Shown here: piece after piece, positions 41,526 through 52,993 of the stretch
Layout of the letters: the number at the start of each line of letters is the position of its first letter
How positions within the stretch are numbered: the first letter of the stretch is position 1
NCBI RefSeq assembly: GCF_003053845.1
Contig: NZ_QAYG01000009.1
Coordinates: 157,881-221,880, forward strand
Direction of reading: 5' to 3'
Length of the DNA stretch: 64,000 bases
Source: Breoghania corrubedonensis
Lineage (GTDB): Bacteria; Pseudomonadota; Alphaproteobacteria; Rhizobiales; Stappiaceae
The notes under the pieces: model-generated
The model's input: only the letters and a program-made list of their open reading frames with translations
What the model was told of the DNA's origin: nothing
Database searches by the model: none
Translations under genes and position numbers: made by a program

Positions 41526-43424
41526 CTACTCCGCCGCCACCCCGGAACGCGCGGCCTCGCGGAGCTTCTTGTCGCGGTGCGATTTGTCGACCGCCGCCTG
41601 ACCGCCGGCCGTCTGGGTGAACATCTCCAGTTCTTCCATGTCGAGATCGCCGCTGGACAGCGCACGGTCGGTATAGGCACGCCGGTTCGGGTCCGCCTTG
41701 ACCTTGCGATAGCGCCAGTAGACGCGCGCCAGGTCGCTGCCATAGCCCAGATGCTTCATCACCGTCTCGGCAACGAAGCGGGAATAGAAGGTGAGCGGGT
41801 TTTCCAGCGGCAACCCCTTGCGCCTGTCGCGGCGGTGCTTGAGGCGGAAATAGCCGCCTTCCAGCGGATGCACGCCCTCGTATTTCACCATCAGGTAGAA
41901 CCAGAGCATGAGAAAGAGCTTGTTGCCCGGCCGCCCCCTGGGGTGGGCGGCGGCGCGGCGCAGCACCGTCTCGATGTGATCGGGCGAATAATAGGCGTCC
42001 CATGCCTCGCGATAGACCTGCTCCCATTCCGCATCCGACATCTTGCCGTGATGCGCGACGCGGTGGTTGAGATCGTACTTGTTGAGATCCGGGTCCATCC
42101 ACGCGCCCTTTTTGTAGAGGTTGAGATGGTCCTCGGAGCCGGGCAGCGGGGTGAGGAAAAAGAACTCCAGCAGATCGAGCGGAAGTTCCTTCCGGATGAT
42201 GGCGATGTCGCGCAGGATCGTTTCGCGCGTGTCGCCGGGAAAGCCGAGAATGTAGCCGGCATAGGTTGTGGCGCCCCGCTCGCGCCAGGCCTGCAGCATG
42301 TCGCGGTATTCGGTGATCTTGTTCTGCCGCTTCTTGGCCGCCAGCAGGTTTTCCGGATTGATGTTCTCCAGCCCGATGAACACCCGGTTGACGCCGGCCC
42401 GCGTCGCCTTGTCGATGAAACCATCGATCTTGTGACAGAGCGTATCGACCTGGATGATGAACTTGATGTCCAGCCGCTCGTCCTCGCGAAGCCGGATCAG
42501 CCGGTCGAAGAACGCCTCCCATTCGCGATTGCGGGCGAAATTGTCGTCGGTGATGAAGAAGCGGTTGATACCCTGGGCGAGATTGTCGCGGATGATGCGT
42601 TCCAGATCGTCGGGCGAGCGGAACCGGCTCTTGCGTCCCTGCACGTTGATGATGGTGCAGAACGAGCACTGATAGGGGCAGCCGCGCCCGAGATCGAACG
42701 AGGAATGCGATCCGGCCGTGCGCCCGATATGCTGGGAGGGCAGGATCGGCGTCGGCTCATCGACGAGGCCCGGCAGGTCCTTCATGTAATTGTAGAGCGG
42801 CTTGAGCGTGCCGGCGTAAGCCTCGCGAAAGACCTCGTCGAGCCGGTGCTCCTCCGCCTCGCCGGCGAAGAACGAGATGCCCTCGCCCTGCGCGGCGACC
42901 ATCTCCGGCGGCATTTCCGGCAGCATCGAGATGCAGCCGGAGACATGGAAGCCGCCGATCATCACGGCAAGGCCATGGGCGCGGAACGATCGCGCCAGAT
43001 CGAGCGCGCGCGGGAACTGGTTGGACTGCACCCCGACGAGCCCGATCAGCGCGGTGCCGCCCTCGCGCTCGATCATCCGGGCAATCTTTTCCGGCCGCAC
43101 CCGGCGGTTTGTCTCGTCGAAGGTGTGCAGGCGGATATCGACGCCCTCGCCCAGCACGCCGCGCGTTCGCGCATCCTCCGCCAGCCCGTTGAGGCAGGCG
43201 AGCGTGTTGGAGGGAATGGCCGAACGCAGCCACTGGATCGGATAGCCGTCATCGTCGTAATGGGTCGGCTTGATCATGACGAAATGGAAGACGCCCGATG
43301 GCTTTCCCGCGACCTCGCCCCGGCCCGCCGCCTCACGCTCAGGTTCGCGAGATGCCGCTTTGGCATGGATCGTGACGGCAGGCGGCAGGTCTGTGGTAAT
43401 CGTGTCGGAGCCTGTTACGGCCAT
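41526..43424 (-). CDS. B12-binding radical SAM protein
   Basis: The 632-residue protein has a B12-binding-like N-terminal domain (about 45-200; GLVGVQSNQFPRALDLARSF, VMIGGFHVSG) and a radical SAM domain with C249-x3-C253-x2-C256 (GRGCPYQCSFCTI), FITDDNFARN and YILGFPGDTRETI. The C-terminal 180 residues are helical, rich in Arg and Tyr, without further clusters. The class includes methyltransferases and hopanoid- or lipid-modifying enzymes; the substrate is not evident. ATG at 43424 has GGAG 6 bases upstream. It may be cotranscribed with the MOSC gene. Confidence 0.88.
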   Translation of the reverse strand: MAVTGSDTITTDLPPAVTIHAKAASREPEREAAGRGEVAGKPSGVFHFVMIKPTHYDDDGYPIQWLRSAIPSNTLACLNGLAEDARTRGVLGEGVDIRLHTFDETNRRVRPEKIARMIEREGGTALIGLVGVQSNQFPRALDLARSFRAHGLAVMIGGFHVSGCISMLPEMPPEMVAAQGEGISFFAGEAEEHRLDEVFREAYAGTLKPLYNYMKDLPGLVDEPTPILPSQHIGRTAGSHSSFDLGRGCPYQCSFCTIINVQGRKSRFRSPDDLERIIRDNLAQGINRFFITDDNFARNREWEAFFDRLIRLREDERLDIKFIIQVDTLCHKIDGFIDKATRAGVNRVFIGLENINPENLLAAKKRQNKITEYRDMLQAWRERGATTYAGYILGFPGDTRETILRDIAIIRKELPLDLLEFFFLTPLPGSEDHLNLYKKGAWMDPDLNKYDLNHRVAHHGKMSDAEWEQVYREAWDAYYSPDHIETVLRRAAAHPRGRPGNKLFLMLWFYLMVKYEGVHPLEGGYFRLKHRRDRRKGLPLENPLTFYSRFVAETVMKHLGYGSDLARVYWRYRKVKADPNRRAYTDRALSSGDLDMEELEMFTQTAGGQAAVDKSHRDKKLREAARSGVAAE

Positions 43425-43619
43425 GTGGTCTCCATTATCCTCGCGCCGCAGGCCGGAAGCGTCGGCGCGTACGCGCATCCGGATCGACCGCCGGCACCGA
43501 CGACATCAAGGACGCGATGTCCGGATGCCTTCAGCCGGTATCTTGTTGCCGCTACAGTGTGGAGACTGCGGATAGTTGACGCAAGGAGAGACTGACTTTC
43601 AGATAATTCTGCAGCGCGA

Positions 43620-43991
43620 ATGCAACGATCAGAAGATCACCTTGCCACGCAAATCATGACGGGAATACGAGTGGGCGGCGGAACAAAACGACAAAAAGAC
43701 ATTCGAAAGGCCTTGCGCGCTCTTGTTCCGCGCGTACCGATGGACGACGCGGAGGCGATTTTTTCCGCAGCCCAGGCAGGGCACCTGCGTCATCTACCTC
43801 CCGCCATCGCGGTGTGGCTCGCCACGACCTCGCGCGTGCGCCACGCCCACACGGAATACGACTCGCTTCTGACCGAAGGCTACGAGCCGGATGCGGCCCG
43901 GTTTTTCGTGGTGGACGAGATGAATGCGGTGCTCACCGATTGGGGTTGCGCACGGCGGGTGTCGGCGGAAGAGGAACTGCCCGGGGTCTGA
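43620..43991 (+). CDS. DUF2293 domain protein
   Basis: The 123-residue protein matches DUF2293 in its second half: VRHAHTEYDSLLTEGYEPD and ARFFVVDEMNAVLTDWG, a pattern widespread in alphaproteobacteria. The first half has a basic helix (TKRQKDIRKALRALVPRVP). Small, soluble and without signal. ATG at 43620 is used; a start at 43656 is also possible. Function unknown. It is divergent from the radical SAM gene and convergent with the RTX gene. Confidence 0.78.
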   Translation: MQRSEDHLATQIMTGIRVGGGTKRQKDIRKALRALVPRVPMDDAEAIFSAAQAGHLRHLPPAIAVWLATTSRVRHAHTEYDSLLTEGYEPDAARFFVVDEMNAVLTDWGCARRVSAEEELPGV

Positions 43992-44027
43992 AGGGCGCAC
44001 CGGGACATCCCTCTCCCGCCTGCGCCG

Positions 44028-47000
44028 CTATGCGAACAAGAAGTCGGAAAAGTCGACATCGGCCGAGGCGACGCCCGTCAGCCTGATGCTGTCTCCGGCA
44101 TAGGACACCAGCGTATCGGCGCCCATATCGGTGACGGTGAGCTGCGAGAAGTCTGTCAGCCCGGTGACGGCGGTCATGTCCATGATCTCGACGCCATCCT
44201 CGAAATCGAGCAGCAGATCGTTGCCCCAGTTGTCAGCGAAGACGAAGGTATCGGTGCCCGCCTCGCCGCGCAGGATGTCGTTGCCGCCGCCTCCGGCGAT
44301 GGTGTCGTTGCCACCATAGCCACGCAGGTAATTGCCGCCGCCGTCTCCCGTCAGCGTGTCGTCGTGGCTGGAACCGAGCACGTGTTCGATGGCGATCAGC
44401 GTGTCGCCCTCCGCATCGCCGCCCGTCTCCGTCAGGCCGTCGCCCAGATCGACGTTCACACCCGAGGCCGAACCGATATAGCTCACCCAGTCGGTCCCGG
44501 CGCCGCCGTCGAGCTGGTCGGCGCCCGTATCGCCGCGAAGAACGTCATTGCCGCCCTCGCCGCGCAGGATATCGTTGCCGCCGAGACCGATGAGCTGGTC
44601 ATTGCCATCATGGCCCCGGATGAGATTTCCCGCGCCGTTGCCGATGATGGTGTCATCGTGTGCGGATCCCAGCACGAACTCGATATCGACCAGCACGTCG
44701 CCCTCTGCATCGCCGCCACGCTCGGCGGCGTTGTCGGCCATGTTCACGACCACGCCCGCAGCGGAGTTGTAGTAGCTCGCCCAGTCGATCCCCGCGCCGC
44801 CCTCCAGCCGGTCGGCCCCCGCGTCGCCGCGCAGGACGTCATTGCCGTCCTCGCCGCGCAGGATATCGTTTCCGGCGCCCCCCATCAGGTTGTCGTTGCC
44901 ACCGTAGCCGCGCAGGACGTTGGTGTTCCCGTCTCCCATGATGACATCGTTGTGGGTGGAGCCCAGAATGTACTCGACATCGATCAATACGTCGCCTTCG
45001 GCGTCACCGCCGCTCTCTGCCGCGCCATCGGAGAGGTTGATGACGATGCCGGCGGAGGAATTGTAGTAGCTCGCCCAGTCGTTGCCCGCCCCGCCGTCGA
45101 GACGATCGGCCCCCGCATCACCGCGCAGGATGTCGTTGCCATCCTCGCCGCGCAGGTAGTCGTCGCCCGCGCCGCCCATCAGATTGTCATTTCCGCTGTA
45201 TCCACGCAGCGCGTTGGCCGCGCCATCCCCCATGATCGTGTCCGCGTGCGCGGAACCCAGCACGTATTCGACGCCGATGAGCGTGTCTCCCTCGGCCTCG
45301 CCTCCCGTTTCCGCCGCAGTGTTGGCGAGGTTGATGACAACGCCCGCCGCCGACGTGGAGTAGTCGACCCAGTCGATGCCGGCACCGCCGTCGAGCGTGT
45401 CCGCGCCCTCGCCGCCGCGCAACACGTCGTTGCCGTTGCCGCCCCTGAGCGTGTCGTCGCCATCGCGCCCTTGCAGGATGTCGTTGCCGTCGCCCGCATC
45501 GATGATGTTCGCCCCGGCATCGCCGCGCAGCACGTCGGCGTAGCCCGAGCCAAGCAGGTTCTCGATCGAGGAATAGGTATCGCCCGAGGCAATTCCCGTA
45601 TTCGTCCCCACCATCTGCAGATCGGCAACCAGCCCGGCCGCTGCATCGTCATAAAGCGCCCAGTCGGAGCCCGCGCCGCCGGCGAGCGCATCCCCGCCCG
45701 CGCCGCCACGCAGCATGTCGCCACCCGAAGCCCCCGTCAGCGTATCGCCGCCGCCGCCGCCATCGAGCGCGATGGCGCCGCCGCCCGTGCCCGTGACGGC
45801 GATGACATCGGCCGCCGCCGTGCCCAGGATGCGCTCGACGTTGAAGAACGCGCTTCCGCCGAGGTCCGGTGCCGCCAGCAGATCGGTGTTTTCCGCGGAG
45901 CCGACGCCGGTATCGGCGTCGTAGCTCACCGTCACGCCCTTGCTGGTGAAATCGGAGAGATCGAGGACGGCATCGCCCGTTCCGTCGCCGTTGTTGAGCG
46001 CGGTGAACGAGAGCTGCGTGTCGCCGCCGTTCGTGTGGAGGATGTAGGCGAAGTTGGCGTTCTGGTCGGCAGCCGCGATGCTCGCGAAATCGATATCGAG
46101 CGCGCTGGCGGAGGAGATCAGGACATAGGTATCGGTTGCCGAGAAGAGATAGCCGCCGGCCGCCTGTATCACGAAATTGACCGTATCGTCCGCCGTGAAG
46201 GAGCCGGAGATATCGAGCCTGCCGGCGCTCGCACCATCCGCCGATACGCCGAAGATAATGGAGGCCCCGCCAAGAACCTGGGTTTCGCCGGTGAGATTGC
46301 CGATGCCGCCGGCCTCCACCTGCAGGGTGCCGGCGTTGATGCCGATGATCCCCGTGCCCGCATCCACGCTGCCATTGTCGAGAACAAGCGTTCCGCCCCT
46401 GCCGACAATGACCTCGCCCGCCGAAAGCAGCCCGCCCGAAGATATGGTGAGCGCGCCGTTTCCGGCGGGCGTGGCGCTGAAGTAGCTGTTGTAGCCGATG
46501 AGCGCGAGATCGGCGCTCTGGATGGCGGAGCCCGTCCCGTCGATCAGCGCCGTGGCCGAGGTCGTCCCCTCGTTCACGCCGACGTTGAAGGCGCTGTCGA
46601 CAGCCGCGCCGCCCGTGCCCGTCAGCGTGAGCGTGCTGCCCGACAGCACCTGAAGAGTGCCGCTGGTGCCGGCGGAATAGGCCACCGAAAACTGCGCGAA
46701 ATCGCCGGACAGCGCGAAAGTGCTGGCATTGGCGAGCACCATGGAGCCCGAGCCGCCGGTGGAGACGCCATCGGCGACATGACCGAGGCGGACGATCGCC
46801 GTCTGCGAGGTCGACGACACGGTTACCGACGCGCCATCGAAGTTCGCCGCACCCGTGCCGCCGTCACGGCCAAGGTTGAGTGCCGCGTAGCTGTCCGCAC
46901 CGGTGCCCTTGATCTCGAACGTGCCGCCGGTGACGGTGAGCGTGCCGTTGCCGCCCGCCTGCCGGCCGACATTGTAGTAGGCATCGAGATCGGAAGAGGT

Positions 47001-47789
47001 GAAACGCAGCAGGCCGCCATTTGTGACATCGATGGTGCCGGTGGCGTTGTCGCGGCCGAGATTGCCGCCCGCCTCGCCCGTGCTCGCCTCGATGATCAGG
47101 CTGGCATTGTCGATATCGAGATCGCCGGTCGAACCGTTGCGCCCGACAGTCAGGAGCGCCCCCGGCTCGAAGGACGGATCGACCGCCGTCCCGTTGCCCG
47201 CATGCACGGTGACGGTGGAGCCGCTTTCGATCGACATCGTGCCGCTGGTGGCGCCCGTCCCGTTGCGCCCCACATTGAGCGCCGCAATCGCCGTGCCGGT
47301 CAGGTCGACCGTGGACCCGTTGGAGACGGTCATGTCGCCGGTGCCGTCCTCGCGCCCGACATGGATGGTTGCGTACCAGCCGGACATGTCGATGGTGCCG
47401 TCATCGACGGTCATGGTGCCGGAGCCACCGGCCTGGCGGCCGAGGCTGAAGGTGGAGCCGCTGTTTTCGGTATTCGGCACATCCGTCATGGTCAGCGAAC
47501 CGCCGTTCACGATATTGACGGTGCCGGAGCCGAAATAACCGACGTGCATGAAGACGTCGTCGTTACCGATGCCGACGAAATCGATCGCCGAACCGGTGCC
47601 GGTGATGGTGAGCGTTCCCACCCCCGTTGCCTCGCCGCCGAGCCGGATATGGGTCGCACCCGGATCGGTATTGCCATTGTAGGTGACGACCGACCCGCCA
47701 TCGACCGTCATTGCCCCCGTTCCGCTCACGCCGATCAGCGTGACGAGACTGCCCGTTGTCTCCAGATCGCCCGATGTTGTAACCGTCAT
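44028..47789 (-). CDS. Large RTX-type secreted adhesin-like protein
   Basis: The 1253-residue protein lacks a signal peptide. Residues 1-600 are a parallel beta-helix-like array of imperfect repeats of GxGTMTVDxGS and NVGRxGGTGT type, as in pectate-lyase-like or autotransporter passenger adhesins. Residues about 660-1180 hold six or more RTX blocks, each with several GGxGND nonapeptides (for example GGAGNDYLRGEDGNDILRGD) separated by a conserved YxSSAGVVINLSDG-type linker of about 40 residues. The last 60 residues (FVFADNWGNDLLLDFEDGVE) form the usual type I secretion signal. It should be secreted by an ABC type I exporter and fold on calcium. No exporter genes are adjacent. ATG at 47789 has GAGGGG 7 bases upstream. 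Confidence 0.9.
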   Translation of the reverse strand: MTVTTSGDLETTGSLVTLIGVSGTGAMTVDGGSVVTYNGNTDPGATHIRLGGEATGVGTLTITGTGSAIDFVGIGNDDVFMHVGYFGSGTVNIVNGGSLTMTDVPNTENSGSTFSLGRQAGGSGTMTVDDGTIDMSGWYATIHVGREDGTGDMTVSNGSTVDLTGTAIAALNVGRNGTGATSGTMSIESGSTVTVHAGNGTAVDPSFEPGALLTVGRNGSTGDLDIDNASLIIEASTGEAGGNLGRDNATGTIDVTNGGLLRFTSSDLDAYYNVGRQAGGNGTLTVTGGTFEIKGTGADSYAALNLGRDGGTGAANFDGASVTVSSTSQTAIVRLGHVADGVSTGGSGSMVLANASTFALSGDFAQFSVAYSAGTSGTLQVLSGSTLTLTGTGGAAVDSAFNVGVNEGTTSATALIDGTGSAIQSADLALIGYNSYFSATPAGNGALTISSGGLLSAGEVIVGRGGTLVLDNGSVDAGTGIIGINAGTLQVEAGGIGNLTGETQVLGGASIIFGVSADGASAGRLDISGSFTADDTVNFVIQAAGGYLFSATDTYVLISSASALDIDFASIAAADQNANFAYILHTNGGDTQLSFTALNNGDGTGDAVLDLSDFTSKGVTVSYDADTGVGSAENTDLLAAPDLGGSAFFNVERILGTAAADVIAVTGTGGGAIALDGGGGGDTLTGASGGDMLRGGAGGDALAGGAGSDWALYDDAAAGLVADLQMVGTNTGIASGDTYSSIENLLGSGYADVLRGDAGANIIDAGDGNDILQGRDGDDTLRGGNGNDVLRGGEGADTLDGGAGIDWVDYSTSAAGVVINLANTAAETGGEAEGDTLIGVEYVLGSAHADTIMGDGAANALRGYSGNDNLMGGAGDDYLRGEDGNDILRGDAGADRLDGGAGNDWASYYNSSAGIVINLSDGAAESGGDAEGDVLIDVEYILGSTHNDVIMGDGNTNVLRGYGGNDNLMGGAGNDILRGEDGNDVLRGDAGADRLEGGAGIDWASYYNSAAGVVVNMADNAAERGGDAEGDVLVDIEFVLGSAHDDTIIGNGAGNLIRGHDGNDQLIGLGGNDILRGEGGNDVLRGDTGADQLDGGAGTDWVSYIGSASGVNVDLGDGLTETGGDAEGDTLIAIEHVLGSSHDDTLTGDGGGNYLRGYGGNDTIAGGGGNDILRGEAGTDTFVFADNWGNDLLLDFEDGVEIMDMTAVTGLTDFSQLTVTDMGADTLVSYAGDSIRLTGVASADVDFSDFLFA

Positions 47790-48020
47790 GCCCCAACCCC
47801 TCACATGCTGAACGGACAGTTCAGGACATAACGTCGCAGCCGCATCTTGGGCATTCCCCACATGGGGAAGCGAGGTCGGGAAAAGCGCGTTTTCCTTCCC
47901 ATTGGGCGCTTTTTCGAGAAAGGCGGCAGGAAAAGCCACCGCCTTTCTCGCGGCGCTGATGACCTTCATCGCCTACTCTGGTAGGCGGAACCGCATGGCC
48001 GGCGAAAGCGCGGGCGGAAC

Positions 48021-49283
48021 ATGGAAGCGGACATGACGCGATACGACGTGGTGGTGATCGGGGCGGGTGCGGCCGGGATGATGTGCGCGGTGGAAGCCGG
48101 CAGGCAGGGGCGCAAGGTGCTCGTCATCGAACACGGCGAAAAGCCGGGCGAGAAGATCCGCATTTCCGGCGGCGGGCGCTGCAACTTCACCAACCTTCAT
48201 GCCAATGACGGCCTCGGCACGCCGCAGGGCGCCTATCTGTCGCAAAACCCGCGCTTTCCGATCTCCGCGCTGAAACGCTACCGGCCGGCCGATTTCATCG
48301 CGAAGATCGAGCGCCACGGCATCGCGTGGCATGACAAGGCACAAGGCCAGCTTTTCTGCGACGGCCCGGCGACGCAGATCGTCGACATGCTGGGGCGCGA
48401 GATGTTCGAGGCCGGCGTGAAGCTGATGCTGTCAACGACGGCACGCGACATCGAGCGCGACGGCGACGGTTTCCGCTTGGTGGCGCACAATGCCCGCGCA
48501 GGCGACGCGATCATCGCCTGTTCATCGCTCGTGGTGGCAACGGGCGGCAAGTCGATCCCGAAAATGGGCGCGAGCGCGTTTGCCTACGATGTGGCGCGAA
48601 AGTTCTCCGTTCCCGTCGTCGAGACCCGCCCCGCGCTGGTGCCGCTGACCTTCGAGCCGGGTTTTCTGGAGGAGACGCGGGCGCTTGCGGGCGTCTCGCT
48701 CGAGGGGCGGGTATCGTGCGGCAAGAGGAGCTTCACCGAGGCGGTTCTCTTCACCCACCGGGGGCTGTCGGGGCCTGCGATCCTGCAGATCTCGTCCTAC
48801 TGGCGCGAGGGCGAGGCCATCACGCTGGACATGGCGCCGGGCGTGGACACGTTCGAAATTCTACGCGCCGCACGCGGACAAACGCCGAAGCAGGCGCCGC
48901 AGACAATTCTTGCCACCTTCCTGCCCAAGAGCCTGGCGCAGGCGATCACCACTCGCCTGAAGGCCGACGCGGCACTGGGCACGCTTTCCGACAAGCGCCT
49001 TCGCGAAATCGCGACGGCCGTGAACGCCTGGACGGTGAAACCCGTCGGCTCGGAAGGCTACCGCACGGCGGAAGTCACGCTCGGCGGGGTGGACACGCGG
49101 GCGCTGGACGGCAAGACGATGGAGGTGAAGGCGGTGCCGGGGCTGTATTTCATCGGCGAGGCGGTGGATGTAACGGGTTGGCTCGGCGGGTATAATTTTC
49201 AGTGGGCCTGGGCGTCAGGGGTGGCGGCTGGGGTGGGGCAATCAACGACGACTGCTCAGGATTTCAAACCCATTGACGCCTAG
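48021..49283 (+). CDS. HI0933/YhiN-like flavoprotein
   Basis: The 420-residue protein begins with a dinucleotide-binding motif (VVVIGAGAAGMMCAVEAGRQ) and continues with EKIRISGGGRCNFTNL, LVVATGGKSIPKMGASAFAY, FTHRGLSGPAILQIS and a C-terminal GLYFIGEAVDVTGWLGGYNF that closes the FAD site. This is the BaiN/HI0933 family, FAD-dependent oxidoreductases of unknown substrate. The start could be 48021 or the ATG at 48033; the latter has GGAAG at better spacing. Downstream lies the AT-rich AAA ATPase island. Confidence 0.9.
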   Translation: MEADMTRYDVVVIGAGAAGMMCAVEAGRQGRKVLVIEHGEKPGEKIRISGGGRCNFTNLHANDGLGTPQGAYLSQNPRFPISALKRYRPADFIAKIERHGIAWHDKAQGQLFCDGPATQIVDMLGREMFEAGVKLMLSTTARDIERDGDGFRLVAHNARAGDAIIACSSLVVATGGKSIPKMGASAFAYDVARKFSVPVVETRPALVPLTFEPGFLEETRALAGVSLEGRVSCGKRSFTEAVLFTHRGLSGPAILQISSYWREGEAITLDMAPGVDTFEILRAARGQTPKQAPQTILATFLPKSLAQAITTRLKADAALGTLSDKRLREIATAVNAWTVKPVGSEGYRTAEVTLGGVDTRALDGKTMEVKAVPGLYFIGEAVDVTGWLGGYNFQWAWASGVAAGVGQSTTTAQDFKPIDA

Positions 49284-49339
49284 GAAATTATACATGATTA
49301 TAGTCGCTAGTAGATATAATACCGCCTAAAGAGATAAAT

Positions 49340-50509
49340 ATGGATCCAGTTCGAAATCCGTTTGCGCCAGGAGCAGGCTCGCAGCCACCGGAGTTGGCTG
49401 GTCGAGAGGGAATTATCTCAGCTGCTGATACGGCATTGCAACGAGTTCTGCTCGGGCGCCCCGCTCAGTCGCAAATGCTACTCGGCTTGCGCGGTGTCGG
49501 AAAGACAGTTCTTCTCAACAAGATAGAGCAAATTGCTGAACGCCACGGATATCTGACCTCCTTCATAGAAGCACCGGAAGACCGAAAACTCGTCGACCTG
49601 CTTTATCCGAAAATCCACCAAGTCCTTCGCAAGCTATCGCTTATTGAGGCAGCAAAGACCGCCACCTACAATGCTTTACGAGCGCTTCGCAGCTTTGCCG
49701 GAACATTTAAGATCAAGATGGGAGACTTCGAAGTGTCCGTCGATCCTGAACCAGGAACGGCAGATAGCGGAGACCTGGAATACGATATAACTGAGCTATT
49801 CTTGAAGGTTGGAGAAGCGGCGAAAGCTGCTAGTCGAGGATGGACACTTCTTATTGACGAAGTTCAATACCTGTCTTCTGAAGAGCTCGGCGCACTGATT
49901 GTTGCGATTCATCGCATCAACCAGAAAGCACTACCTGTTCTCTTATTCGGAGCCGGCCTCCCCGCGATCGCGGCTCTTTCCGGAGATGCAAAGTCCTATG
50001 CTGAAAGGCTTTTCATTTTCCCAAAGGTGGACGCCCTTGCCAGCGAAGACGCGGCCAATGCAATCCGCCAACCGATAGAAGAAGAAGGGGAGACGATAGA
50101 CGCGGACCTGCTGGATGCGATTGTCACCTCCACAAGCGGGTATCCCTATTTTCTACAGGAATGGGGATATCAAGTCTGGAATGTCGCGGTCCAATCACCA
50201 ATAGAAATAAACTGCATTCAAGCTGCCGAAGCGGAAGCCTTGAGAAGACTCGATGACGGCTTTTTCAAGGTTCGGATCGACCGCCTGACTCCCAAAGAGA
50301 GAGAATACGTAATCGCTATGGCGCGCCTAGGATCCGGACCATATCGATCTTCGGACGTAGCCGAAATGCTGGGTGAAAAGCTCACCACGCTCGGCCCTCG
50401 GCGAGCTCAGATAATCGCAAAAGGAATGATCTACAGTCCGGCACATGGAGATATTGCGTTCACAGTACCTCTATTTCATGAATACCTTAAACGCCATTGG
50501 ATAAGATGA
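49340..50509 (+). CDS. AAA family ATPase, AT-rich accessory gene
   Basis: The 389-residue protein has Walker A GLRGVGKT at 49-56, Walker B TLLIDEVQYL near 168, and a winged-helix-like C-terminal region (about 300-389; TPKEREYVIAMARLG, SSDVAEMLGEKLTTLGPRRA). It fits the stand-alone archaeal/bacterial ATPase group of orphan AAA proteins often found in mobile or defence contexts. Its codons use many A and T third bases, unlike the neighbours, and AT-rich DNA flanks it on both sides, so recent acquisition is likely. AGAG lies 7 bases before the ATG. No partner gene (nuclease, transposase) is adjacent. Confidence 0.85.
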   Translation: MDPVRNPFAPGAGSQPPELAGREGIISAADTALQRVLLGRPAQSQMLLGLRGVGKTVLLNKIEQIAERHGYLTSFIEAPEDRKLVDLLYPKIHQVLRKLSLIEAAKTATYNALRALRSFAGTFKIKMGDFEVSVDPEPGTADSGDLEYDITELFLKVGEAAKAASRGWTLLIDEVQYLSSEELGALIVAIHRINQKALPVLLFGAGLPAIAALSGDAKSYAERLFIFPKVDALASEDAANAIRQPIEEEGETIDADLLDAIVTSTSGYPYFLQEWGYQVWNVAVQSPIEINCIQAAEAEALRRLDDGFFKVRIDRLTPKEREYVIAMARLGSGPYRSSDVAEMLGEKLTTLGPRRAQIIAKGMIYSPAHGDIAFTVPLFHEYLKRHWIR

Positions 50510-50660
50510 TATAATACATATTCAAAAGATATATATAATAAATTTAAATTAGAAAATTGTTTTATTATCTATTTTTACTCAAAATGCCAGTTGCAGTTAT
50601 TAATTAAAAAATTTCCAAGATTGGATAGAGCGCATCGCGCGAAGATGACCACGTCTTTTT
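50510..50660. other. AT-rich tail of the ATPase island
   Basis: Very AT-rich DNA (ATATATAATAAATTTAAATT, then TTGTTTTATTATC) follows the ATPase stop. No gene or clear terminator stem is seen. It marks the right edge of the acquired segment; GC content jumps back up near 50690. Confidence 0.6.
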
Positions 50661-50777
50661 TTGTGGAATTCAGCGCTCAAAAATGCAAGCGCCCCCGCCG
50701 CGCTCGCGCTGGCATCTCCCTACAGGCGAGGTAAGCTGACCCATAACTCGGCCAGCATCTGCCGCCGCCGGCATTGG

Positions 50778-50950
50778 ATTGCCCGGGCGAAGCCGGGCAA
50801 TGACGGCGGAGAGATCGGGGCAAACGGGCGCCACCTTTTCCGCGCCAACCGCATTCGGGCGACGTGCCTCTGTTCGCTGCGGATACGATGCCGATATCGG
50901 CAAACGACACCTCCACTCGTCATCCCCGACTTGATCGGGGATGACATCGA
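50778..50950. repeat. Two REP-like palindromes
   Basis: GATTGCCCGG / CCGGGCAATGAC at 50778-50806 and GTCATCCCCGA / TCGGGGATGAC at 50918-50945 are inverted repeats of the same family as the elements near 727 and 61956. They lie in an 831-base non-coding stretch between the ATPase and ettA. Confidence 0.7.
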
Positions 50951-51070
50951 GAGGGTGGCCGAGGCAGGGACAGACTGACGCTTCCTGTTCGTCAGCCTGC
51001 CTCATCGCTTCCATGCGCAGCCAAGCGTGCCAATCGCAGATATCCCCATTTTCTCCGCACAGCCGCTGTG

Positions 51071-51182
51071 CTCCCTCTCCCATGGGGAGAGGGCTGGGGT
51101 GAGGGGTGTCGAGCTCTCAGGGGTACGGAGAATCCGACACCCCTCACCCGGGCCTTTGGCCCGACCTCTCCCCATGGGAGAG
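51071..51182. repeat. Long imperfect inverted repeat
   Basis: Left arm CTCCCTCTCCCATGGGGAGA at 51071 pairs with the right arm TCTCCCCATGGGAGAG ending at 51182; GGTGAGGGGTGTCG at 51098-51111 pairs perfectly with CGACACCCCTCACC at 51135-51148. The 23-base centre is unpaired. It resembles a rhizobial intergenic mosaic repeat and shares the CTCCCC/GGGGAG theme with the element at 5264-5410. Confidence 0.75.
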
Positions 51183-51309
51183 CTGATTGCGCGGGCTCTT
51201 TGACGGGCGGGCGGCGGCGCACCACGTGGCGCATTTGCACAGACAAGCCCCCCAGAAACAAAAACGGCGGCCCACATCCGTGAACCGCCGTCTCGTATCT
51301 CTCGAAATC

Positions 51310-51329
51310 CCCGCGCCCCGAAGCGCGGG
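51310..51329 (-). terminator. Weak terminator-like hairpin after ettA
   Basis: CCGCGC and GCGCGG form a stem around a short loop (CCCGAA) 12 bases beyond the ettA stop on the minus strand, followed by GGATTTCG. The T-run is poor. Confidence 0.35.
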
Positions 51330-51340
51330 AAAACCAGTCC

Positions 51341-52993
<1,653 letters not shown>

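Noticed and set aside
44200..45700. CRISPR-like regularity
   Set aside because: The periodicity is that of RTX nonapeptide codons and linkers inside a coding frame, not of direct repeats with unique spacers.
44364..47831. 1155-codon plus-strand open frame
   Set aside because: Antisense to the RTX gene; its apparent repeats merely mirror the RTX repeats.
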